Assembly (NCBI GenBank): GCA_030634615.1
Contig: DAOWAL010000044.1
Span: 1 to 8,735 of the forward strand
DNA: 8,735 nt
Reading direction: 5' to 3'
Origin: Candidatus Aenigmatarchaeota archaeon
GTDB lineage: Archaea > Aenigmatarchaeota > Aenigmatarchaeia > QMZP01 > QMZT01
Shown here piece by piece: positions 1 to 5,577 of the stretch (the stretch's first letter is position 1; each line of letters starts with the position of its first letter). The notes under the pieces were generated by a model. That model worked only from the letters and a program-made list of their open reading frames with translations. It did no database searches and had not been told where the DNA came from. Made by a program: the position numbers and the translations under genes.

Positions 1-55
1 TATCTTAGTTAGCTAATTATTCTAATTTTTTTTATTTGCCGGGAATCAGCGTTAG

Positions 56-961
56 CTACATCTTAACAGTTATTGTGTCGCCTGCAAGTATTTTTGGATT
101 TTTGCCATCTTTTAGATTGGTCACTATGTCATATGCGCCATGGGGCAAACTTGTTATGTGCAGTGAGATTGAATCGGATATAGTTTTTCCTGATTCCAAA
201 CTTCCGTAGAAGAATGACGATATCTTTTCTTCGTCATAGATTATCTGACCATCAGTTGTTATTGTTATGTCAAAGGTGGGTGTTATGGGAACATCCCCTG
301 TATTTGTGAGTATAAAGTCAATTCCTGTGATAAATCCACCCGAACTACCACCAACCCATTGAGCGTCAACTCCATTTATTTTCATTACAACCGATTTTCT
401 AGTATTGATTTCATCGATTTTCATCTCAGGAATATTCCATGATGCTAATTTAACAGGACCGATAAAACCACTGAAATCATGGATCACTTTCAGTTCTTCG
501 GAATCTTCCGATATTTCAAAAAGTATTTTACCCTTAATATTCTCGCCCGGGAACATCTCATTGAAGAGCGGCAATTTGTCATTTCCCATGTATAAAACAG
601 CTGGTTCGTGTCTAAAGCTTTCAGAATCCTTCAAACTCAGAAGACTCCCTCCGGCGTATACTTTGTTCTCACCGATGTTTTTCATCTCAACGTCCACAAA
701 AACAAATACTTTTCCCGGACTGACTTCTTCAACAATGTCTTCTTTCAATATGCTGCTGTAGTACGTGTAGTAATCCCTTTTCACAGCACTCAACACTGTA
801 ACAGCAAGTTCAGATGTCTTGGCAGACTGTCCAAGTTCCAAATTGAGAACATCGGGCATGTTCGCAGGATCTGATGTTGATACAACGTTTCCAGTCACAC
901 ATCCTGATGATACTACCACAGCACAAATCATAAAAACAAAGAGAAATGATCTAAAGTCCAT
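56..961 (-). CDS. Secreted lipoprotein with a DUF4352-like domain
   Basis: The 301-residue product starts with a basic/hydrophobic leader (about residues 4-19) ending in a lipobox, SSGC, with Cys21 as the probable lipid-attached residue, so it should be anchored on the outer face of the membrane. Residues about 40-170 follow the DUF4352 pattern: a LELGQ start, a long beta segment reading VFVFVDVEMKNIGENKV, then FPGENIKGKILFEI. In that family this is an immunoglobulin-like extracellular domain of unknown ligand. Residues about 190-301 look like a second beta-sandwich (GIDFILTNTGDVPITPTF), similar in style to CARDB-type domains. The ATG at 961 is preceded by a TATA-like box centred 24-25 nt upstream, which supports this start on a leaderless mRNA. 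It is divergent from the 1057 gene. Lipoprotein and DUF4352 resemblance are read from motifs; the function is unknown. Confidence 0.8.
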   Translation of the reverse strand: MDFRSFLFVFMICAVVVSSGCVTGNVVSTSDPANMPDVLNLELGQSAKTSELAVTVLSAVKRDYYTYYSSILKEDIVEEVSPGKVFVFVDVEMKNIGENKVYAGGSLLSLKDSESFRHEPAVLYMGNDKLPLFNEMFPGENIKGKILFEISEDSEELKVIHDFSGFIGPVKLASWNIPEMKIDEINTRKSVVMKINGVDAQWVGGSSGGFITGIDFILTNTGDVPITPTFDITITTDGQIIYDEEKISSFFYGSLESGKTISDSISLHITSLPHGAYDIVTNLKDGKNPKILAGDTITVKM

Positions 962-981
962 AAAGAAAATCTGTAAACAAA

Positions 982-989
982 TTTTAAAA
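982..989 (-). promoter_or_regulatory. TATA-like box for the lipoprotein gene
   Basis: The minus strand reads TTTTAAAA, centred 24-25 nt before the ATG at 961. This puts the transcription start at or next to the start codon, so the mRNA is probably leaderless. It shares the 95-bp divergent region with the box at 1026-1033. Confidence 0.5.
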
Positions 990-1025
990 GATTATGTTTA
1001 AACTTGTTCATATGATATAGTTTTA

Positions 1026-1033
1026 TTTATATA
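1026..1033 (+). promoter_or_regulatory. TATA box for the 1057 gene
   Basis: TTTATATA is a near-perfect archaeal TATA box. Its centre is 27 nt before ATG 1057 but only 18 nt before the in-frame GTG at 1048. The expected transcription start is about 1056, so the GTG would lie upstream of the mRNA. This decides in favour of ATG 1057 and a leaderless transcript. Confidence 0.6.
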
Positions 1034-1056
1034 TTAACTATCAATAAGTGATAATT

Positions 1057-1815
1057 ATGTCCTCTGAAACTAAGCTATTTGAAATGGCAAAGGAAGTTTA
1101 TGGAGATTTGAATGATGTCTTTAAATTCAAATATTCAGATGTGTTTGGTCAAATATGTTCTCTCAAGGATCCCACTGTTCAAAAAATGTATAAGAGTTTA
1201 TTAGGAATTAGAGGAAAAACCAAAGAAGCTGCAGAAGAGGATTTAGCAAAACGTTTGTCTGGAGAACTCCAAGAAGAGTGTCATTATGTTGATGACGTGT
1301 TTAATAATAAAATTGATTATATTATTTTCGTTCCTGATGAATCAAGTGTTACACCAATGGTTCTAGGAGAAGAAGTGACACATGGCGAACATACATCACA
1401 GCATATTCGCGACATTGGTTCACACAAAAATTTCAAAAAAAGTTTTTCTGTTCAGACTAGAGAATTCATGGGTATGATGGGAGTATTGAATATATTAAAA
1501 AACTATCCCGATTTTTCTATTAACCTAATTACGCCAAAAATTTCAGATACCGGCATAGATCAATATGACTTAGATCATTGGGTCGGTTACCTTGTCGCTT
1601 CACAATTAGTGGCATCAGGAAAGGAAATTCCATATTCTGACCTATTTCACGCAGCGGATCAAAAAACAGTATGGAATATGACAAAGGAGATAATAAAACC
1701 TTCTATATTCTTACCCAAACCAGCCAAAGACAAAGCAAAGGATGTTATAGCTAAAGTAGTTGAAAAAACATTAAAAGATTGTGAACTCGATGCCTCTTTT
1801 CATTTTTTAAAATAA
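1057..1815 (+). CDS. Unknown protein with an EExxHxxH motif
   Basis: This 252-residue soluble protein belongs to no family I can name. It has no signal peptide or membrane segment. The N-terminal ~75 residues are mostly helical and charged. A hydrophobic strand follows (IDYIIFVP, about 87-93), leading into GEEVTHGEHTSQH, with Glu105, Glu106, His109, Glu111, His112 and His116. A cluster of acidic residues and histidines spaced like this could bind metal, as in zincin-like or ferritin-like (ExxH) sites, but neither fold is shown. The C-terminal third contains DLDHWVGYLVASQLVASG and ends in a lysine-rich helix. The start was placed at ATG 1057 because of the TATA box at 1026-1033; an in-frame GTG at 1048 would add three residues. 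It is an AT-rich, plus-strand gene divergent from the lipoprotein and may belong to the same accessory block as 2134-3436. Confidence 0.8.
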   Translation: MSSETKLFEMAKEVYGDLNDVFKFKYSDVFGQICSLKDPTVQKMYKSLLGIRGKTKEAAEEDLAKRLSGELQEECHYVDDVFNNKIDYIIFVPDESSVTPMVLGEEVTHGEHTSQHIRDIGSHKNFKKSFSVQTREFMGMMGVLNILKNYPDFSINLITPKISDTGIDQYDLDHWVGYLVASQLVASGKEIPYSDLFHAADQKTVWNMTKEIIKPSIFLPKPAKDKAKDVIAKVVEKTLKDCELDASFHFLK

Positions 1816-1847
1816 TTAGTTTTCCTTTAAAAGAAATATACATATTA

Positions 1848-1880
1848 TATCGGATAGCTCATAAATCCATCTATCCGATA
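1848..1880 (+). repeat. Perfect 10-bp inverted repeat (possible hairpin)
   Basis: TATCGGATAG at 1848-1857 and CTATCCGATA at 1871-1880 are exact reverse complements separated by 13 bases. The hairpin begins 32 bases after the stop of the 1057 gene. It could be a terminator or mRNA-end structure, or the two half-sites of a DNA-binding protein. No T-run follows it on the plus strand, which weakens the simple terminator reading. Confidence 0.55.
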
Positions 1881-2095
1881 CATACAAATAATTCCGACAA
1901 AAAATCGGGGTGCGAGCTAGAATGTGCTGAGGCATGTGATGAGGGCATGGCGCAATTTAAGCATGTATTATTAAATCGAGATTTGAATTGACGATTATGG
2001 TATGTAAGGGTACATTAACTACTAATGAGGGAAAATTAAGCTTAAATATTCGATTACCAATAATTATTATTAGAATAGTTCATGTAAGAGGTAAT

Positions 2096-2103
2096 TTTTT
2101 AAA
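2096..2103 (+). promoter_or_regulatory. TATA-like box for the 2134-3436 gene pair
   Basis: TTTTTAAA is centred about 26 nt before position 2125 and 34-35 nt before ATG 2134. Transcription would then start near 2125, either exactly at the in-frame GTG or giving ATG 2134 a leader of about 9 nt. The match is weaker than the box at 1026. Confidence 0.35.
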
Positions 2104-2133
2104 CCCCCCTGCTAACTTTTCAAGGTGAGACGA

Positions 2134-2634
2134 ATGAATCCATTTATGGAAATGCACGCATCATTGGAGCAAATGATTGAGACAAAAAAGATAGATGTTT
2201 CTATAAACGAAAATTTCATGGACTTGAGTGAGACCATTGGTGCAATGAAAAACACGGTTTTGGAAATAGATGTTGGTTCAGAAGAGAGTTTCCCATTGTT
2301 TTTCTCACTTGATACCCAGCAAAAAATTCTAAGAAGAATGATAGAGAGAATTAATGATGCTGAAATAAAAATGGAAAATCCAAAAGTAGCGAGGCAAATA
2401 ATTGCAATTATTCCACTAATGTCAAATATTTTTTCTCTGGTTTCAGAATCGATTAAAAAGAATAAAAATTACCTAGGAGATAAAATTGTAAAACTTTCTA
2501 TAGATTTAGAAAACCTAGCTTTAGATCAAGATTTATTCATGAAAAAGGAAGATTCCATTTCCAAAATTCGTAAAATGCACATAAAAACTTTGGTTAAAGA
2601 TTTTGCTTCTGAAGCTGGTGGTGTTTTTGAGTGA
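2134..2634 (+). CDS. Unknown helical protein, first gene of a coupled pair
   Basis: I do not recognise this 166-residue protein. It is almost entirely predicted helix, rich in Lys, Glu, Ile and Met, with heptad-like stretches (TQQKILRRMIERINDAEI, about residues 63-80) and a hydrophobic helix IIAIIPLMSNIFSLVSESI around 90-108, probably a buried helix rather than a membrane span. There is no zinc motif, helix-turn-helix or AbrB/ribbon-helix-helix signature that I can see. ATG 2134 is chosen because AAGGTGAG lies at a good spacing just upstream; the in-frame GTG at 2125 sits inside that sequence and would add three residues. Its stop overlaps the start of the PIN-like gene, so the two are probably co-transcribed and translationally coupled. 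The product is therefore a candidate partner or regulator of the PIN-like protein; this is inferred from position only. Confidence 0.8.
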   Translation: MNPFMEMHASLEQMIETKKIDVSINENFMDLSETIGAMKNTVLEIDVGSEESFPLFFSLDTQQKILRRMIERINDAEIKMENPKVARQIIAIIPLMSNIFSLVSESIKKNKNYLGDKIVKLSIDLENLALDQDLFMKKEDSISKIRKMHIKTLVKDFASEAGGVFE

Positions 2635-3436
2635 GAAAAAGATTCTTGTAGAACAGAGTGTACTCGTTGCTGCCTCAGTGAATTGTTTTATTGAAGATAT
2701 TGGTGTACCAATAAAAGATGATTTTTATGATATGTCAAAACCACTTTTTGATTACATAAAAGAAAACATTGCAAATGAGGTTGGGATAATAACTGATTTT
2801 ATCATAGAAGAAACAGAAAAAATATTATCTCGTATAACAATGAAGAAGTTAATGAAAAAATCAGAGGAAGGATTAATAGAAAAGAAAAAACTATATGAAT
2901 CCTTTTCTTATATTTTATCTGAATGTGTTAGAGAAATGAAAACAAATGTAAAGTGTCTTCTAACAGTACCTGTTGATGATAAAGAAGTTGAAAAAATTAT
3001 GATTGATGTTTTTCGTTTTTATCAAAAAACAAGAAATGTAATTAGAAAAATGGACCCAGCGCTAGAAGTTGACATCAAAGCAAAGAGAGCTTATTCTGCA
3101 GCCAGTAAAGTATGCTCAACTCCAGAAGCGTGGCGAAATATATTCCACGACGAAAGAAATGATGATTTTAAAGCATTTTCAAAACTTGACAATAAATTTT
3201 TTGTGAATGGGAGAGGACCAGATATTTCAGATAAAAGAATATTATCAGAATGTGTACACTTACGACAAAGATACGAAAAAAAAGGTGCAATTGATTTCAT
3301 GTTAGCATCAACAGATCAACATTTTGTTAAGGTTAGGAACATTAGTTCAGAAATATGTAGCATAGTTCCTGATGAAATTGAAAAGAAATTTAATATAATA
3401 TGCAAATGGCCTGACGAAATTTTAAAGATGTCATGA
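2627..3436 (+). CDS. Large PIN-like putative nuclease with altered active site
   Basis: The 269-residue product begins KKILVEQSVLVAAS, matching the first strand of PIN domains (ILVDTSVLVAA) but with Glu9 where the first catalytic Asp normally sits. GIITDFIIEETEKIL (about 53-67) fits the helix that supplies the second acidic residue (Glu61 or Glu62). At the C-terminus, DISDKRILSECVHL (199-212) and IDFMLASTDQHF (223-234) match the last PIN motifs, with Asp202, Glu208 and Asp230 as candidate metal ligands. Between the two halves lie about 120 mostly helical residues, so it is roughly twice the length of a VapC toxin. PIN domains are metal-dependent RNases, often toxins or RNA-processing enzymes. 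TTG 2627 is chosen because GGTGGT lies just upstream and the 8-bp overlap with the preceding gene suits coupling; GTG 2618/2621 and TTG 2603 are alternatives. The family call is by motif reading; activity with Glu9 is unknown. Confidence 0.7.
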   Translation: MSEKKILVEQSVLVAASVNCFIEDIGVPIKDDFYDMSKPLFDYIKENIANEVGIITDFIIEETEKILSRITMKKLMKKSEEGLIEKKKLYESFSYILSECVREMKTNVKCLLTVPVDDKEVEKIMIDVFRFYQKTRNVIRKMDPALEVDIKAKRAYSAASKVCSTPEAWRNIFHDERNDDFKAFSKLDNKFFVNGRGPDISDKRILSECVHLRQRYEKKGAIDFMLASTDQHFVKVRNISSEICSIVPDEIEKKFNIICKWPDEILKMS

Positions 3437-3489
3437 AATTATGCACTGTGCCCTTTCTAGCTAAATTTAGATATCATGATGAACGATAG

Positions 3490-3509
3490 TTTTTCTTTTA
3501 AAAGAAAAA
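3490..3509. terminator. 20-bp palindromic bidirectional terminator
   Basis: TTTTTCTTTT at 3490-3499 is followed at once by its exact reverse complement at 3500-3509, so both strands read a T-rich tract followed by an A-rich one. On the minus strand the T-tract starts two bases after the tRNA-Ser 3' end; on the plus strand it lies 53 bases after the PIN-like stop. Archaeal RNA polymerase terminates at T-rich tracts, so this can stop both convergent transcripts. Confidence 0.6.
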
Positions 3510-3557
3510 TACGCTGGGAACAGGATTCGAACCTGCGCGGGATTACTCCCACCGGAT

Positions 3558-3663
3558 CTCTTGTGTGGGATCAGATCCCACGAATACTGGTACTCCTCAT
3601 TTCCGCCGAATCAGAGTCAAGCCATGAAGTCATCGTGTCTCGCGACACTCTTCAGATCCAGTG
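3558..3663 (-). other. tRNA-Ser intron 2 (106 nt, position 37/38)
   Basis: The splice sites form a textbook bulge-helix-bulge. Exon bases CTTG (positions 32-35) pair with CAAG near the intron 3' end, with three-base bulges AG|C and AG|A. Cutting after the second base of each gives G37 joined to A38. Inside are two strong hairpins: GTGTC-GCGA-GACAC (3648-3635), capped by a GNRA tetraloop, and GTGGGAT-CTG-ATCCCAC (3581-3565). Between and around them are elements resembling box C/D sRNA motifs. The spliced-out RNA would normally be circularised or degraded. Confidence 0.85.
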
Positions 3664-3679
3664 CTCAAGTCCGGCGCGT

Positions 3680-3711
3680 GTATAGGCAATCAGGGAAAAT
3701 CCATGACAACT
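3680..3711 (-). other. tRNA-Ser intron 1 (32 nt, D-loop)
   Basis: This intron interrupts the D-loop near positions 21/22. A relaxed bulge-helix-bulge can be drawn: exon GTGG pairs with intron CTAT (two wobble pairs), with bulges TA|A and AC|A. The intron itself folds into one hairpin of two 10-base arms around ATTTT, with eight of ten positions paired. The outer helix is imperfect. Removing exactly these 32 bases restores G18 G19 T20 A21 A22 and the 3-bp D-stem, which is the main support. Confidence 0.7.
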
Positions 3712-3757
3712 TACCACTCCGCCATCCCAGCGTAGTTTTAATTAAGTAGGAACTTTC

Positions 3758-3764
3758 TTTTAAA
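3758..3764 (-). promoter_or_regulatory. TATA-like box for tRNA-Ser
   Basis: The minus strand reads TTTAAAA, centred 30 nt before the first base of the tRNA, which would give a leader of about 4 nt. It lies in the short gap after the PhoU-like gene stop at 3768. Confidence 0.35.
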
Positions 3765-3767
3765 TGT

Positions 3768-4472
3768 TTACTTCTTTTTCTTGATTTTTGGTATGTTTGT
3801 GTCATCACTTGTGTCCTGAAACCTTATTCTGTGGAACGGATTGACCATTGTGGATGCTATATTTGCAAGATGCGCATCAACTCTTTTCAGATATCTGGAA
3901 AGTAGTGCACAAACTAGTGTCGTTTTTTGATCTTTACCACCCTTGCTTAGAAGATCTTTCAGTACTTTGTCGGCCTTTTTCTTAAGAACTTTATGATGTG
4001 AATCCATTACTTTTTTTGCTTTTTCTTTGTCAAAATTAGCTAGAGCTTCACTTGTGAGCCTGAAATTTTCAATTACGTTTTTTCCTATATCATCAATTTC
4101 TGTAAAATATCTACTTTTTGATAAATTTCCGTTGTGTATTTGCGAAAGTTCGTATATGTTTTTACTAAAGTCACCTATTCTTTCAATATCCTTTGCTATT
4201 CCAAGCAATACCAATGAGCCTACTGTATCATATCTTGGATTTATTGCAAGGTGTTCGATAATTTTTTTACGTATTTTAATTTCGTACCTGTTGGTCTCTT
4301 TGTCTGCCTTGTATATATCTATATTCATTTTTTTGTTGTTCATTACGGTTCCCATTACACTTAGAAATATTTCTTCATTTTTTGTAAGCATTTCACCTGT
4401 CTTTTTCTGTGCCTGAGTAAACAAATCCTCCTTGGACCACAATCTTCTTAATTCATTAAACATACTAGTCAT
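3768..4472 (-). CDS. PhoU-like phosphate uptake regulator
   Basis: This is a 234-residue helical protein. Residues 91-109, GIAKDIERIGDFSKNIYEL, are the PhoU signature helix (E/DxxxRIGDxxxNI). A second, weaker copy, RYLKRVDAHLANIAS, sits in the C-terminal half, so the protein has the usual two three-helix bundles. PhoU domains bind metal ions at the acidic residues and restrain phosphate transporters. The ATG at 4472 overlaps the stop of the Na+/phosphate cotransporter (ATGA, 4 bp), implying translational coupling. An open frame runs upstream to 4541, but that part overlaps the transporter and lacks PhoU character. In many bacteria the same two parts are one fused protein, so this is probably the cytoplasmic regulatory half of a split transporter. 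The lysine-rich tail (KIKKKK) is low-complexity. Confidence 0.85.
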   Translation of the reverse strand: MTSMFNELRRLWSKEDLFTQAQKKTGEMLTKNEEIFLSVMGTVMNNKKMNIDIYKADKETNRYEIKIRKKIIEHLAINPRYDTVGSLVLLGIAKDIERIGDFSKNIYELSQIHNGNLSKSRYFTEIDDIGKNVIENFRLTSEALANFDKEKAKKVMDSHHKVLKKKADKVLKDLLSKGGKDQKTTLVCALLSRYLKRVDAHLANIASTMVNPFHRIRFQDTSDDTNIPKIKKKK

Positions 4473-5539
4473 CTCAATATAATTATCACTATTAGGGGTA
4501 TGGCATAAAAAGCCACTATTAAATACATAATAGTTACCCACCTGTGCTCAGATGCAAATGCTGCGAACTTTTTAGAAATGCCTATTGGAATGAACTTCAA
4601 TGGATATAATATTATAATCCCAAACATATTGAAGATCAAGTGCACAAAAGCAATAGTTACAGCAGGCTTACTTGCAGTTACAAGTGATGCCAGTATCGCA
4701 GTTATGGTAGTTCCTATATTTGCTCCTATCATGTATGGGAATATCTTTTCAACAGTTAACATACCAGAACCTATCAGAGGAACCACGAGCGATGTTGTGA
4801 CTGAAGAGCTTTGTACAAGTGCTGTGAAAATTGCACCAACGAGAAAACTTGTAATTACGGTCTTGAACAGGTACTTATCTATGAATACTTCCATCTTTGT
4901 CATGATAAGAGACTTCATTATTTTTACAATATATCTCAGCGAACCGAACAATATCACTAGTCCCAATATGAGCATTAGCGGACCTGAATCAGATACAACA
5001 CTGCTTATGGCATTGACAACAGGTGTAACAGCAATTTTAAGTGGTGCTGCCAGTGTTATTCCTCCTGTATCGAAAAATATTTCTGCTAGATATGTTGCAG
5101 AAATTTCAAGTATGTGCGTAAAGTATTCTATAGGGAGAAGTATTATTACTGCTATTATATTGAAAAAATCATGAACAGTGGCGCCTGACAGTGCCAGTTT
5201 GAATTCTTCTCTTCTTCTGACGTGTGCCATTGAAACAATTGTGTTTGTGACAGTAGTTCCAATATTGGCACCCATGATCATTGGAATTGCGTTTACTATC
5301 GGTACACCTCCGCCTGCGACAAGTCCAACAATAATTGATGTTGTTGCCGAAGAGCTCTGCATTAAGCTTGTTGCTAAAATTCCTATGAAAAGACCAACAA
5401 TCGGGTTTGTTGTAACAGTTATCAGATCTTCTGCAAATCCTGAACCAAAAAGTTTGAACGCACTTTCAATAAGTTTTATTCCTATTAGGAATGAATATAG
5501 CGTTAGCAAAAGGAACAAAGTTTTTTTTAGAGTTTCCAT
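4469..5539 (-). CDS. Na+/phosphate cotransporter (NptA/PF02690 type)
   Basis: The 356-residue membrane protein carries the inverted-repeat hallmarks of the Na/Pi-cotransporter family: QSSSATTS (61-68) with GANIGTT (90-96) in the first half, and QSSSVTTS (243-250) with GANIGTT (272-278) in the second. These QSSS segments form the substrate and sodium site in the SLC34/NptA family. There are about eight to nine hydrophobic segments, with a longer cytoplasmic stretch after the first GANIGTT (HVRRREEF). It should import inorganic phosphate driven by sodium; some relatives may act as exporters. A TATA-like box 24-25 nt upstream supports ATG 5539. The stop overlaps the PhoU-like start by 4 bp. The family call is secure; the direction of transport is not. 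Confidence 0.9.
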   Translation of the reverse strand: METLKKTLFLLLTLYSFLIGIKLIESAFKLFGSGFAEDLITVTTNPIVGLFIGILATSLMQSSSATTSIIVGLVAGGGVPIVNAIPMIMGANIGTTVTNTIVSMAHVRRREEFKLALSGATVHDFFNIIAVIILLPIEYFTHILEISATYLAEIFFDTGGITLAAPLKIAVTPVVNAISSVVSDSGPLMLILGLVILFGSLRYIVKIMKSLIMTKMEVFIDKYLFKTVITSFLVGAIFTALVQSSSVTTSLVVPLIGSGMLTVEKIFPYMIGANIGTTITAILASLVTASKPAVTIAFVHLIFNMFGIIILYPLKFIPIGISKKFAAFASEHRWVTIMYLIVAFYAIPLIVIIILR

Positions 5540-5559
5540 AGTAAATGTTGTTAAATTGG

Positions 5560-5567
5560 TATAAAAA
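5560..5567 (-). promoter_or_regulatory. TATA box for the Na+/phosphate transporter unit
   Basis: The minus strand reads TTTTTATA, centred 24-25 nt before ATG 5539, so the mRNA is probably leaderless. It would drive both the transporter and the PhoU-like gene. It lies just past the stop of the Trm112-like gene (5578). Confidence 0.5.
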
Positions 5568-5577
5568 GAATATTGTT

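Larger units (their letters stand above)
1816..2133. other. 318-bp gene-poor gap with a GC-richer patch
   Basis: No start-to-stop gene is visible here. The gap holds a T/A-rich near-palindrome just after the upstream stop (about 1821-1836), the inverted repeat at 1848-1880, and a patch at about 1893-1960 that is clearly richer in G and C than its surroundings. The patch contains an open frame without a start codon, ending at TGA 1989-1991, that would read SGCELECAEACDEG followed by MAQFKHVLLN, with four cysteines. It may be a gene remnant or the core of an untranslated RNA. The right part (about 1990-2120) is AT-rich and carries a TATA-like box and a Shine-Dalgarno sequence for the next gene. 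Confidence 0.4.
3512..3731 (-). tRNA. tRNA-Ser(TGA) with two introns
   Basis: The minus strand has a 7-bp acceptor stem, GCTGGGA (3731-3725) with TCCCAGC (3519-3513), discriminator G at 3512 and no encoded CCA. The T-arm GCAGG-TTCGAAT-CCTGT and a long variable arm (GGGA-GTAA-TCCC) mark a class II tRNA, and G73 fits serine. A perfect anticodon stem exists only between CCGGA (3674-3670) and TCCGG (3556-3552), enclosing CTTGA, so the anticodon is TGA (3667-3665). Exons are 3731-3712, 3679-3664 and 3557-3512; joining them gives an 82-nt tRNA whose D-stem is restored as GCG/CGC. The introns are 32 and 106 nt. Intron 2 is at the usual 37/38 site; intron 1 is in the D-loop. The identity is firm; the exact boundary of intron 1 could shift by a base. 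Confidence 0.9.

Noticed and set aside
1048..1056. GTG 1048 as the start of the 1057 gene
   Set aside because: The strong TATA box at 1026-1033 places transcription start near 1056, downstream of this codon.
1921..1945. Box C/D sRNA in the 1905-1960 patch (CTGA at 1927, GTGATGA at 1936)
   Set aside because: An adjacent D'/C'-like pair is present but no outer C box upstream or D box downstream at suitable distance was found.
1057..3511. Integrated element flanked by tRNA-end duplications (att sites)
   Set aside because: I searched by eye for a second copy of the tRNA-Ser 3' end to the left of the block and saw none, and no integrase gene is present in the window.
3552..3707. Alternative anticodon stem TGGAT/ATCCG, giving a single-intron tRNA
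   Set aside because: It would put TCC in the anticodon, which does not match a class II tRNA with G73. The CCGGA/TCCGG pairing is perfect and gives serine TGA.
3476..3749. Plus-strand open frames of 69 and 62 residues across the tRNA region
   Set aside because: They run antisense through the tRNA-Ser gene, introns and terminator, show no protein-like composition, and are explained by the tRNA.
4472..4541. N-terminal extension of the PhoU-like frame to 4541
   Set aside because: It lies fully inside the transporter's last helices, reads as unrelated sequence, and the ATGA overlap at 4472 is a better start.
4578..5564. Long plus-strand open frames opposite the Na+/phosphate transporter
   Set aside because: They are antisense shadows of a clearly recognised family. 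The same applies to the plus-strand frames opposite the lipoprotein, MATE and UbiA genes, and to 3091-3300 minus inside the PIN-like gene.
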